Below, piece by piece: positions 1-10,572 of a DNA stretch of 64,000 nucleotides (position 1 is the stretch's first letter; the number at the start of each line of letters is the position of its first letter). The DNA is taken from positions 1 through 64,000 of the forward strand of contig NZ_RBDY01000005.1 of the NCBI RefSeq assembly GCF_003626575.1. The letters are read 5' to 3'. The notes beneath the pieces are model-generated. The model searched no databases. It was not told the DNA's origin and saw only the letters and a list, made by a program, of their open reading frames with translations. Position numbers and translations under genes: made by a program. This DNA is from Streptomyces radicis (lineage in GTDB: Bacteria; Actinomycetota; Actinomycetes; Streptomycetales; Streptomycetaceae).

Positions 1-127
1 TTCACCTGGGAAGTGCCTCCGGCGGTGGCAGGAACAAGGACCTCGACAATCCTCATTCTTGCTGGTCAGAGGCACTTTCTGCTTTCCTGACCGCCTGCCG
101 GACAACCCGCTTCATGAAAGCCCGAGG
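1..127. other. Left window edge, no gene recognised
   Basis: No coding sequence is convincing here. The only structure seen is a pair of perfect 9-bp inverted repeats, AAGTGCCTC at 11-19 and GAGGCACTT at 69-77. They could be a regulatory hairpin or the end of a mobile element lying outside the window; nothing in the sequence decides between these. Confidence 0.3.
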
Positions 128-420
128 CTAGAATCGATGCACGCCGCTGCGAACCCAGCGGAGTGGCGGTTCCACGCGCAGCCGCACCGGCTGGCCGACG
201 GGCCCACCGTCCCGTCGGCCGATCGTGTGCTCCAGCGCCGCCCGGACGCAGCGGGCCTGGATATCGACGGCCCAGGCGATCTGCCTCTCGCTGCCCGACA
301 GCTCCGGCAAGACCAGGCGTCTAGCACCCGCGCGCGGGCGGCTTCCACTTCGACCTGGGACTCGGCGCGCAGCCACTTCCGCTCCTCGACGGGCAGGGCC
401 CGGAAAGGCCGATGATCACG
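128..420 (-). pseudogene. Frameshifted fragment with an LPxLxGSxxQxxWA motif
   Basis: On the minus strand one frame reads PFRALPVEERKWLRAES and an Ala/Glu/Arg-rich helix. Around position 325 the reading passes to another frame with LVLPELSGSERQIAWAVD, ending at TAG (128-130). Joined by one frameshift these give a continuous helix-rich stretch ending in a Leu-Pro-x-Leu-x-Gly-Ser-x-x-Gln-x-x-Trp-Ala motif, which I recognise from uncharacterised actinobacterial proteins often found on plasmids and mobile DNA. No complete frame with a start exists, so I call it a decayed remnant. The function of the intact family is unknown to me. Confidence 0.4.
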
Positions 421-806
421 GGCGTCCCCGTCTTGATCCAGACGGCACCAGCTATCAGTACAGCTGCCCGCGTGCCGTTCGCAAGGCGCCCGTGATCAGC
501 ACCCCCGGAGGTTGTCAAACACCTTGTTACACCCACCGCGTGAACCGCAGGCCGCACAACCGGCGAGTGGGCACACCGCTTCACGCACAACGCGTCCTCG
601 ATGCCGTGGTGCCCGGCCAAGTGCTCCTCGACATCATCCGCCGTCCGCTGGGCACCCGTCCCAGCCCCGAGGCCGCCACCGACTCCGTGCTCACCGAAGG
701 CGGAGAATAGCGCACGGTTGAAATACCACTCCTTCACCAGTGAGCCCTGCGGGCGCCCGGCCGCGCACGGTGGCCTGAACGCGTCCGAGCCGCCGGAGGC
801 ACGTGC
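421..806. other. Non-coding or decayed stretch, nothing recognised
   Basis: About 390 bp between the frameshifted fragment and the UvrA-like gene. Open frames exist on both strands but are low-complexity, overlap one another and match no family I recognise. It also holds the 3' flank of the UvrA-like gene, without a clear terminator hairpin. Confidence 0.3.
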
Positions 807-3200
<2,394 letters not shown>

Positions 3201-3332
3201 CCTGTCTCCTCTGTCGCGCCTCAGCGTACGGTTCGCTCGGGCGTGGCCGGTGTCCGTCACCGTAGGTGAGGGCCAGGGGGCGACGCTTCTCGAATCCTGA
3301 TCGGTCCCCTGCGGGGGCCCTGCGGGCGGCTC

Positions 3333-3728
3333 GCGGACGGCTACGGAGGGTCCGGTGGTTTGCGCCGCCTGCCGCGGTGGCTTGTTTCGTTTCCGGTGCG
3401 AGTCAGGGCTGGCACCTACGGGAAGGGGGCGTCGGGTGACCGGCCGTCCCGGTAAACGGCAGGTCTCGCCGTCGGTTGCGACCGTTCGCCGAACGGGCGC
3501 GGCCGCGACGGTAGTTGGCGGCCGTTTTCCCGGTGGTCGCTTACGGTGGCGCGCACCCTTCGGGCCTGCCCTGGCCGCCCGAAGCGTTTTCATTCCTGAT
3601 GTCCGACGAGCTTATGTAGCGCGCCGGTGCTTATCCTCGGCTTATGCCGGGGCGGATGCCCTTTTCACACAGCGCACACTTTGTGTTGAACAGAACGTGC
3701 CGCGTTTCAGAAGAGACCCCGACCTCGG
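3333..3728. repeat. Large palindromic repeat, copy A, left part (split by the transposon)
   Basis: This stretch is nearly identical, in inverted orientation, to the right half of copy B (about 22845-23205). The palindrome centre is the TGTTGAACA core at 3684-3692, and the copy is interrupted 32 bp beyond that core by the Tn7-like element at 3729. The other arm resumes at 9998. An open frame runs across the arm, but the similarity is at DNA level between arms and copies, so I do not call a gene. Confidence 0.8.
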
Positions 3729-3796
3729 TGAGACTGAGCGTTTCACCTGGCGGGTGAGCGCTTGAGTTGGCGGGGCTGAGCGTTTGAGGTGGCGGG
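3729..3796 (+). repeat. Left transposon end with three transposase-binding-like repeats
   Basis: Three 20-bp units of the pattern TGAGCGNTTNANNTGGCGGG lie at 3735-3754, 3755-3774 and 3777-3796, the last after a 2-bp spacer. Arrays of such subterminal sites are typical TnsB-binding ends. Confidence 0.85.
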
Positions 3797-3879
3797 CAGA
3801 GTAGTGGTTGTCCTTCTCACCTGCGGTGTCTTTCGGGAAAGTGGTCCGGGAGGCCGTGCGGGTTGGGTGTGGTGGGGGC

Positions 3880-4725
3880 ATGGCGATGTCCGTCCGTACG
3901 CCGGAGGCTGGGTCCCGGCCGGTGTGGTCGCACTGCTGCACGTTGGAGGATCTTGTCGCGCCGTACGCCCTCGATGCGGCGATGGCGGAACGGTTGGAGG
4001 GCGGGGCGGGGTGGGCTCGTCGGTGGACCACGGCGTGGAAGACGGCTGGGGCCGATGTGGTCTGCCCCGTTCAGGACGTGGCGGGTTTCCCGGCTCTGGC
4101 GTCGGTGCCGGTCCGCGGGTTCAGCTGGGGGACGCGGCAGCGGCATCGCCCTGGGCTGCGGCCGATGCTGGCGACGGGCCGGATGCATGGTTTCGAAAGC
4201 CTGGCGGAGCGTCGTGTGCTGCTGGCTTTGGACTTCACGGGCGATGTCGAGGAGGTGTTGTCCCAGCCGTTCACGCTGCGGTTCTTCCCCCGCGATGGCG
4301 GCGGTGAGGATCACACTCCGGATTTTCTGGTGCTGTTGCCGGGGACCGCATTGTTGATCGATGTCCGGCCTGCTGACCTGATCAAGGCGAAGGATGTGGT
4401 GAAGTTCGCCGCGGCCGGGCGGGCGGCGGATGCGGCCGGATGGCGCTATCTGGTGGTGACCGGCTGGCGCCGCCACGTGTGGGCCGGGCTGGATGCGCTG
4501 TCCGCCCGGCGCCGGCCCATGGCAGACCGCCTCGGCCTGGAGCGGGAGTTGTTGGACGTGATCGGGGAGCGTCCGCGGCGGTTCGGTGAGCTGGTGGATG
4601 CCACGTCGTTGCCGGCGGTGGCCCGCGCGCATGCCGTTCACCTGCTCTGGCATCGCCGGTTGGCGATGGATCTGGCCCAGCCGTTGAGCGATGCCGCGTG
4701 GATCTACCCGGTGGGGAGGCGGTGA
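3880..4725 (+). CDS. tnsA: TnsA-like endonuclease of the Tn7-like element
   Basis: Predicted 281-aa protein with the TnsA N-terminal endonuclease pattern: ESLAERRVLLALDF (Glu106), a strand leading into SQPFTLRF, HTPDFLVL (Asp148) and LIDVRPAD (Asp161). In Tn7, TnsA cuts the 5' ends of the transposon while TnsB cuts the 3' ends, giving cut-and-paste transfer. The catalytic Lys of Tn7 TnsA is here in a DVRP context, as in other actinobacterial homologues. I chose ATG 3880, preceded by GTGGGGG; the frame stays open to a TTG at 3808. Its TGA overlaps the tnsB ATG (TGATG at 4723-4727), so the two are translationally coupled. It appears intact. Confidence 0.82.
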   Translation: MAMSVRTPEAGSRPVWSHCCTLEDLVAPYALDAAMAERLEGGAGWARRWTTAWKTAGADVVCPVQDVAGFPALASVPVRGFSWGTRQRHRPGLRPMLATGRMHGFESLAERRVLLALDFTGDVEEVLSQPFTLRFFPRDGGGEDHTPDFLVLLPGTALLIDVRPADLIKAKDVVKFAAAGRAADAAGWRYLVVTGWRRHVWAGLDALSARRRPMADRLGLERELLDVIGERPRRFGELVDATSLPAVARAHAVHLLWHRRLAMDLAQPLSDAAWIYPVGRR

Positions 4726-6383
4726 TGGACGGCGGACGCCAGCGGTCGCAGAGCGAGGATCTGAAGGATCACGATCTGACCAGGGCCCGGATCCGGATGG
4801 CGCATCTGCTGGAGGTGGAGACGGGCTACCGCAGTGGGAGCCGGTATTGGGCCCGGCCCGGTGAGCCCAGGCCCGAGTATGACCCGGAGCGCACCACGCT
4901 GACCGAGCGGCGCCGGGCGAAGGTGGCCGAGCTGAAGGGGATGGACCACCGGGAGGCGAAGCAGCTGGGGCTGGAGTGGATCAGCGAGCGCACGCTGGAG
5001 CGCATGGCCGCCAAGTACGCCGAGCACGGGCTGATGGGTCTGGCCGATGGGCGGTGGACGCCGCCGCTGCGCGGTCGGCGGGCGATCACCGAGGAGGTCG
5101 CCGAGGCGATCCGGGCGGTTCACGCGGAGTGTCCGCATCGCTCGAAGGTGAGCATGAGGACCAAGGAGCGGCTGATCCACCAGTACGTGCGTGAGACGTT
5201 CGGCCCGGAGGTCAAGGTCCCGCACTACACCACGCTGGCGAAGGTGTGGAAGGAGTGGTTCGGCTCCGGGGGTGCCCGGCAGCGCTATGTCCGTTCCGCC
5301 GCGGCGGTGGAGACGGGGACGGCGATAGTGGTGATCAGCCGGCCGGGCCAGGTGGTCGCGCTGGACACCACGCCGCTGCCGGTGAAGGTCCTCGACGATG
5401 TCTTCGGCGTCCCGATCTCCGTGCACCTCACCCTGGCTCTGGACGCTTTCTCGCATTCCTTGGTGGCCTTTCGCCTCACGCCGGTGTCGGACTCGTCGGT
5501 GGAGGTGGCGATGGTGCTGCGGGATGTGCTGCGGCCGTTGCCGATGCGCCCGGACTGGGGCGAGGAGATGGAGTGGCCCTACCCGGGTGTCCCGGCCGCG
5601 CTGGTCGCGGAGTTCGCCGGGCACCGGGTGGCCGGGCTGCCGTTCTTCGCCCCGGAGACAGTGACCACCGACCACGGCAGCGTCTACAAGAACCACCACG
5701 TCGTCTCTGTCGCCCGCACGCTGGGGAGCGAGCTGCTGCCGGCGCGCATGATGCGCCCGACCGACAAGGCTGCTTGCGAACGTGCCTTCGCGGGGATCCA
5801 GTCGCTGCTGCTGGAGATGCTGCTCGGCTACCGGGGCGTCGATGTCGCCGACCGGGGAGCCGATCCGGAAGGCGACGCGGTCTGGACGCTCGCGGAGATG
5901 GAACACCTGCTGGCGACCTGGATCGTCTCGGTGTGGCAAAACCGCAGGCTGGACCAGTACGCGCCGGCCTGGGACCCCGGTGGGCGGCACAGCCCGAACA
6001 CGCTGTTCGCCGCTGCGGCGGCCCGTGACGGGATCAGCCTGGAGATCCCCGAGCCCGACCAGTACCACGCAGCCCACCGGCGGGCACCTCCACCAGAAAC
6101 TGCTGCTCAAGCTCACCGACCAGCAGATCGATCTCCTCACCCTCGCGACACGGCTCACCCCCGGCGAAGCGGCCGGCCTCACCCTGGACGGCTGGAGAGA
6201 CCGCTACCTACCCATCGACCGGTCACAGCCGCACCAGACGAGAACCTCCTGGTCGGACGCCTGGATCACCCTCGGGATCCCGCGCTACTGCCCTCAGTGC
6301 CTCGCCGGTCACGACTCCGCCGACCAGGTCCACAGCGGGGTCTGGATGAGGGGCCTCGAAGATCTCCGACAGGGACCCAATAG
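4725..6383 (+). pseudogene. tnsB: TnsB/TniA-like DDE transposase, 3' end lost
   Basis: The first about 446 residues are a normal TnsB/TniA protein: N-terminal helix-turn-helix region, then an RNase-H-fold core with Asp214 (in ALDTTPL), Asp316 (in TTDHGSVYKN) and Glu352 (in AACERAF), the usual 35-residue D-E spacing. After EIPEPDQY, near 6060, the frame turns into Arg/Pro/His-rich sequence unlike the family. At the same point another frame begins to look like TniQ. The simplest reading is an internal deletion that removed the 3' end of tnsB (beta-barrel and TnsC-contact region), all of tnsC and the 5' part of tniQ. Start ATG 4725 has a GGGGAGG site and overlaps tnsA. The catalytic core is intact but the protein is probably not functional alone. 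Confidence 0.8.
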
Positions 6384-6396
6384 GGTTGGCCGGTAG
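6082..6396 (+). pseudogene. tniQ: TniQ remnant fused behind truncated tnsB
   Basis: In the frame ending at TAG 6394-6396 the reading is LHQKLLLKLTDQQIDLLT, then ATRLTPGEAAGLTLDGWRDR, then RYCPQCLAGHDS. The helix pair with its LTLxxW segment and the CPQCLA zinc-knuckle half are hallmarks of TniQ, the target-selection protein of Tn7-like elements. The second half of the zinc finger and the remaining C-terminus are missing, and no start codon is evident. It is what remains after the deletion joining it to tnsB. Family assignment rests on these motifs only. Confidence 0.65.
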
Positions 6397-6505
6397 ACAA
6401 TCGAGGGAAGCAGCAAGTGCCACGTCCAAGTCCGTACTCTGGGGGTGAGGTCCGGGAGACGTGGGGTGGGGCGTGACGGCTCGCGGCCGACCCGACCTGC
6501 GACGG

Positions 6506-7822
6506 TTACTGCGCAGGCGGACTACACGCATGCTGTTCGGTGCTGTTCTCTGATCCCGTTGAGCAGTTCGGGACGGGGACCGGGGAGGCGGGCGGGTGCC
6601 AGGTGAGAATCCAGCCGGCGGAAAGCGCCACCACGCCGCCTGCCAGGGCGATTGCGCCGCCTGTTCCGATGGCTGCGGCCACCGCGCCCAGGCAAACCGC
6701 CCCGACGCCCTGTAGCGTAATGCTGCCGGCGCCGAGCAGGCTGAAGGCTTGGCCCCGGCCATCCTGCGGCAGGGCGTTCAGGAACGGGCGTTGCAGGCCG
6801 AGTTGGTAGGCGTATCCGAGGCCACTGAGCAGCAGCAGACAGGACGAGACGCCTACCCCGGGCTGGGCGGCGAAGCCGACCAGCGGTAGTCCCGTCAGCG
6901 CGATCAACGGCACTACCAGTCGCTCCCGAGTGGGCGGCCGTAGCAGTCGGCCCACCAGCAGGTCACCGACAAGCATGCCGACCGGAAGACAGCCCATCAG
7001 CACCGCGTACCAGCCGGGCGCGAAGTGGCGTTCTCCCGAGTAGGCGACGAGGAGGCCTTGCGAGCCCGCTACGAACGCGACGGGTAGCCACTGGGCCAGC
7101 ATCAGCCGTCGCACCGTGCGTCGGCGCAGCAGCAGGCCTGCACCTCGCAGGCTTGCACGGACGGCCCCGCTGTCGCTCCCAGCGCTGCCGGGTGTGCCGC
7201 CGGACTCTCCCGGTTGCAGCCGGGGGAGCCGGATGCGGATGGCCAGCGCGCAGCCGAGGTAGAGGACGGCGCTGGCCGCGAGCGCCCGGCGTGGGCCGAG
7301 TGCCGCGACGGTCGCACCGCCTAGCGCCAGACCGAGCAATTGCGCGCCGGCACCGGCGATGTTGTTCAGTGAACGGCCCAGTACATAGGCGTCACCCTCC
7401 AGCGACTCAGCGACCAGCCGACTTGACGCGCCGTGAAACACCGGTGTGGCGAGAGAGACCAGCGCCACGACACTGAGGCTTGCCGCGACCGGCATCCGCA
7501 CCAGGGCGAGCAGCAGGGCGGCGGCGCACGTCAAGGCGTAGCCGCCGGTAATGAGCGCGCGGGGCGGCAGTTGGTCGGCCAGTGACCCCAGCAACAGCGA
7601 GCCGAACAGCTGCGGGATGAAGCCGATACCGAAGGCTGCTGCGCTCAGCGACGCGGAACCGGTGGCCGAGAAGACCAGCACTGAGAACGTGGTGATCCGC
7701 AGGATGTCCGCCGTGATCGCGACGGCGCGTGTTGCGAAGAGCAGCCGGAATCGCGGCTCGGCCAGCACCTCCCGGTAGGTGGCACGGTGATCGCCCTGCG
7801 CGGGCTCGGCGGTTGGGGTCAT
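6506..7822 (-). CDS. MFS transporter (transposon cargo)
   Basis: A 438-aa, strongly hydrophobic protein with about 12 predicted membrane helices, beginning MTPTAEPAQGDHRATYREVL. The pattern fits major facilitator exporters: an N-terminal cytosolic stretch, helix 1 after RFRLLFATRAVAI, a loop with LADQLPPRALI resembling the loop 2-3 motif, and a charged central loop near residues 205-230. The ATG at 7822 has GAGG about 10 bp upstream; the longer open frame runs backwards through the divergent promoter. It is transcribed away from the ArsR-type regulator at 7912, with a dyad between them, an arrangement typical of a regulator controlling its own efflux pump. Substrate unknown. Confidence 0.82.
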   Translation of the reverse strand: MTPTAEPAQGDHRATYREVLAEPRFRLLFATRAVAITADILRITTFSVLVFSATGSASLSAAAFGIGFIPQLFGSLLLGSLADQLPPRALITGGYALTCAAALLLALVRMPVAASLSVVALVSLATPVFHGASSRLVAESLEGDAYVLGRSLNNIAGAGAQLLGLALGGATVAALGPRRALAASAVLYLGCALAIRIRLPRLQPGESGGTPGSAGSDSGAVRASLRGAGLLLRRRTVRRLMLAQWLPVAFVAGSQGLLVAYSGERHFAPGWYAVLMGCLPVGMLVGDLLVGRLLRPPTRERLVVPLIALTGLPLVGFAAQPGVGVSSCLLLLSGLGYAYQLGLQRPFLNALPQDGRGQAFSLLGAGSITLQGVGAVCLGAVAAAIGTGGAIALAGGVVALSAGWILTWHPPASPVPVPNCSTGSENSTEQHACSPPAQ

Positions 7823-7861
7823 GACGCCCAACCTCGCCGTGCTCCCGCGCCCAACACCAAT

Positions 7862-7881
7862 GATTCGTCGCTGGACGAATC
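7862..7881. promoter_or_regulatory. Operator dyad between MFS pump and ArsR-type regulator
   Basis: A perfect 8-bp inverted repeat, GATTCGTC and GACGAATC around a 4-bp spacer, lies in the 89-bp divergent region. It overlaps the position of the regulator's -35; TAGCAT at 7900-7905 is a good -10 for a nearly leaderless GTG at 7912. Inference: binding site of the adjacent regulator. Confidence 0.6.
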
Positions 7882-7911
7882 GGAACAGACGTCCCTCGGT
7901 AGCATGGCGCG

Positions 7912-8898
7912 GTGCTCCGCTTCGAAGTCTCCGTCGAGGACCTGCTGCGCAGCCGCTTCGCGCTGTCGCCCGCGCTGGACCTCTGCCTGCTGCTGCGCTC
8001 ACTCGCTGGCCAGGACAGACCGCTGCCGCGCGCCTGGGCCACCCGGCTCCTCCCGGCCTTCGAACGGCTTCGCCGCGAGAGTGAACTGAACGCCGCCCTC
8101 GCGCTGCACAACCCGCGATCCGGGCCGAGCTTCGTCGCCCCGCCCCCTCGCGGCCTCAACCAAACCTGGGCAAACGACCTGGCCATGATCCGGGCCACAC
8201 CGCTGGAAGCGGCCCGCCTCGAAATCGCCACCCACGCGACCGGCCCGTCCGCCGGTGATCCCCGCGTACGCGCGGTGCTGGACTCGAAGGACGCCGTCTC
8301 CAGGATCGCCGAGGCGATGGACCGGGCCTGGCACGAGCTGCTCGCCGCGGACTGGCCGCAACTGCGCGCGATCTGTGAGCGCGACGTCGTGCACCGGGTG
8401 GGTACGATCGGCGAACACGGATGGGTCACGACCATCGAGAGCCTGCATCCGAGCATCACCTGGCAAGCCGGCGGTATCGAGATCGGCCACTTCTCCCACG
8501 TCGAACCAGTCCGCCTCGCCGGCGACGGACTCCTGCTGATCCCTTCGGTCTTCGTCGCGAACATCGCCGCCCACCTGGCAGACCCCTGGCCCTGGCCCAG
8601 GACCTTGGTCTATCGTGCCCGCGGCACCGCCGCCCTGTGGGGCGACCAGGAGACCGTCCCCCGACCGGACACGCTGACCGCTCTGATCGGCCGGTCCCGA
8701 GCTCGGCTGCTGTTGGCGCTGGACGCCCCGGCCAGTACCAGCCACCTCGCCCGAAGCCTCGCCATGACACCCGGCGCGGTAGGAGACCACCTCGCCATCC
8801 TGCGAGGCACGGGACTGCTCGTCCGCGCCCGGTCCGGACGGTCCGTGCTCTACCGCCGCACCCCGCTCGGCGAGGCACTCGTCGCCGGTACGGGCTGA
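7912..8898 (+). CDS. ArsR-type winged-helix regulator with DUF5937-like N-terminus
   Basis: A 328-aa protein. The long N-terminal domain begins MLRFEVSVEDLLRSRFALSP, as in the DUF5937/ArsR-like family of actinobacteria. The last about 80 residues form a winged helix: SRARLLLALDAPASTSHLAR, MTPGAVGDHLAILRGTGLLV, then a wing with GRSVLYRRTPLGEAL. It presumably represses or senses for the divergent MFS exporter. The GTG start lies 6 nt after a TAGCAT -10, so the transcript is probably leaderless. It ends just before the left end of the decayed insertion sequence. The ligand is unknown. Confidence 0.8.
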   Translation: MLRFEVSVEDLLRSRFALSPALDLCLLLRSLAGQDRPLPRAWATRLLPAFERLRRESELNAALALHNPRSGPSFVAPPPRGLNQTWANDLAMIRATPLEAARLEIATHATGPSAGDPRVRAVLDSKDAVSRIAEAMDRAWHELLAADWPQLRAICERDVVHRVGTIGEHGWVTTIESLHPSITWQAGGIEIGHFSHVEPVRLAGDGLLLIPSVFVANIAAHLADPWPWPRTLVYRARGTAALWGDQETVPRPDTLTALIGRSRARLLLALDAPASTSHLARSLAMTPGAVGDHLAILRGTGLLVRARSGRSVLYRRTPLGEALVAGTG

Positions 8899-8915
8899 GG
8901 GATCGGATCAGCACT

Positions 8916-9805
8916 GAGCCTTTTCCAACCTGCGTTGCCAGATGGCCAGTTGGCCCGACAATGTGGTGAAGCCCCTGCTAGACGGGTTTTCGACCGAGGG
9001 AACCGTGTCCACGAGAGGCTTCGCGTGATTGTCTACCCGTCCGGCATCGATGTGTCCAGCTCTGCCCTTCGCTTCCTGTCCGCCCGTCTGCGGCAACATC
9101 GCCGTGTTCTCGGCACCCGGTAGCGGCGGCTGAACGCGGGCCGACAGGCCCTGCTCACGCTCGCCCACCTCCGCAACGGTCAGCCCTACGCCCAGCTCGC
9201 GGCCGGGTTCGGCGTCGGGACCACCAACGTCTTACCGCTACGTCACCGAGGCTGTCGAGCTTCTGGCGGCCCTCGCCCCCACGCTCGCCGTAGCCGTACG
9301 GGCCGTGTCGACGAAGGCGTATCTGCTCCCGGACGGGACGCTTCTGCCGATCGACCGGATCGTCGCCGACCGGCCCTTCTACTCGGGGAAACACAAGAAG
9401 CACGGCATGAACGTGCAGGTCATCGCCGACCCAGGCGGCCGTCTCCTGTGGGCTTCACCAGCCCTGGCCGGAGCCGTCCACGACGTGCGGGCCGCACGCG
9501 AGCACGGCATCATCGACGCCCTCACCGAAGCCGGCATCGACTGCTGGGTGGACAAGGGCTATCAGGGCGCGGGCGGCACCGTCCGTCACCCGTACCGGGG
9601 CGGATGGGACAAACTGTCCGCTGGCCAACAGGCCGTCAACCAGTCCCAGGCGAAGATCCGCGCCCTGGTCGAGTAGGCGGTCACCACCCTCAAACCCTGG
9701 CGACTCCTCCGCAAACTCCGCTGCTCGACGACCCGGATCACGAGCCTCGTCCAAGCTGTCCTCACCCTTCATCTGGCCAGCTCAGACTGAAGATGGAAGA
9801 GGCTC
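8916..9805. mobile_element. Decayed IS5-type insertion sequence inside the transposon
   Basis: Imperfect terminal inverted repeats beginning GAGCCTTTTCCA at 8916 and, on the other strand, GAGCCTCTTCCA from 9805 bound an 890-bp unit containing one broken transposase. No clear target duplication was found. The next 140 bp to the right transposon end hold a short tail reading LEEFFRWFNNARD-stop (9822-9863), perhaps the end of a gene the IS interrupted; its family is not recognisable. Confidence 0.6.
9027..9783 (+). pseudogene. IS5-family transposase, two nonsense changes and a frameshift
   Basis: The reconstructed product begins VIVYPSGIDVSSSALRFLSA, continues RLNAGRQALLTLAHLRNGQP with an HTH region, and has DDE-type segments LLPDGTLLPIDRI, KHKKHGMNVQVIADP and CWVDKGYQGAGGTVRHPYRG, a pattern common in Streptomyces IS elements. 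It is broken by TAG at 9121-9123 (where Trp is expected), a one-base shift near 9229-9235 (GVGTTNV into YRYV), and TAG at 9674-9676 (where Gln is expected). It cannot give a full-length enzyme. Confidence 0.75.
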
Positions 9806-9924
9806 TGTGTCTGCGTCGGGCCTCGAAGAGTTCTTCCGTTGGTTCAACAACGCTCGGGACTGACCACCTGCGGTCTTGTCAGCCCGCGAGACCACCCGCC
9901 CAACCCAAGCTCACGGAGCAGAAC

Positions 9925-9992
9925 CTCGCCACCTCCCACGCTCATCCCCGCCAACTCAAGCGCTCACCCGCCAGGTGAAACGCTCAGTCTCA
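9925..9992 (-). repeat. Right transposon end with three transposase-binding-like repeats
   Basis: Mirror image of the left end. Two 20-bp sites (9967-9986, 9947-9966) are identical to left sites 1 and 2. A third, degenerate site at 9925-9944 follows the same 2-bp spacer as on the left. The flank CTCGG (9993-9997) matches the five bases before the left end. Confidence 0.85.
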
Positions 9993-10320
9993 CTCGGATA
10001 AGCGGCAGATAAAGAACCGGCGCGCTACCTGAGCTCAACGGGTCCGCAGGTCACGACGAGAGCGGCGGCCAGGGCAGGCCCGAAGGGTGCGCGCCACCCC
10101 AGCCACCCGCCCAGAAGTCGGCCACCCGCAAAGCGGTATGCGCCTGCGCCCGTTTGGCGAACGGTCCCGGCCCAAGAACAAACAGCCCGGTTACCGGGAC
10201 GGCCGGTCACCCGACGCCCCCTCCCCCGTAGGAGCCATCCCTGACCCGCACCAAGAACGAAACAGGCCACCGCCGCAGGCGGCACGCACCATCGGACCCT
10301 CCGTAGCCGCAGCCCCTACG
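9993..10320. repeat. Large palindromic repeat, copy A, right part
   Basis: Continues copy A after the transposon. From 9998 it reads ATAAGCGGCAGATAAAGAAC, matching the reverse complement of copy B at about 22787-22806 (GTAAGCGGCGGATAAAGAAC). The arm then runs as an imperfect inverted counterpart of 3333-3650, including a shared CACCTACGGG-type segment and the GGTGACCGGCCGTCCC block. Confidence 0.8.
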
Positions 10321-10434
10321 GTCGCGGCTGCCGCGCAGCGTCCCGTGCCGTGAGGGGCAAGCAGGGGTGCGGGGTTGCCCGGGCCCCGGTACTCCCAGCC
10401 GTCGGAGACATAGCGACCACCGCCGCCGCGACTT

Positions 10435-10554
10435 CGAAAGTTTCGGAGGCCCTTCGGGGCCACGGCCCCGAAGGCGCGGACAACTGCCGCGACCATTGAC
10501 GTACCACCCGCCCCTCACTAGCGTGACGGGCGCCGAGAGCGGCCGAAACTTTCG
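10435..10554 (+). promoter_or_regulatory. Promoter with two LacI-type operators for the dehydratase-lacI operon
   Basis: Two near-identical dyads, CGAAAGTTTCG (10435-10445) and CGAAACTTTCG (10544-10554), flank a good vegetative promoter: TTGACG at 10496-10501, a 17-bp spacer, and TAGCGT at 10519-10524. The second dyad falls just downstream of the expected transcription start. CGAAANTTTCG is the kind of site LacI-family proteins of actinomycetes use, so autoregulation by the downstream LacI protein is likely (inference). Confidence 0.7.
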
Positions 10555-10572
10555 TCGGTGAGAGGCGGGACC

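Larger units (their letters stand above)
3729..9992. mobile_element. Tn7-like transposon, 6264 bp, with 5-bp target duplication
   Basis: The element starts TGAGACTGAG at 3729 and ends CTCAGTCTCA at 9992. The terminal 47 bp inside it are perfect inverted repeats, and the first flanking base extends this to 48. The 5-bp direct repeat CTCGG sits outside each end (3724-3728 and 9993-9997), the duplication length expected of TnsB/TniA transposases. Three 20-bp transposase-site-like repeats lie at each end. Repeat copy B at about 22.8 kb carries the same flanking sequence without the insert, which confirms both boundaries. Contents: tnsA, truncated tnsB joined to a tniQ remnant, MFS pump and ArsR-type regulator, and a dead insertion sequence. 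No TnsC/TniB ATPase is present, so it is probably non-autonomous. Confidence 0.9.

Noticed and set aside
3355..3765. Small proteins encoded in the palindromic repeat arms
   Set aside because: Similar frames appear in several arms, but the conservation is nucleotide-wide, no ribosome sites are present and the frames break in some copies, so DNA-level homology explains them.
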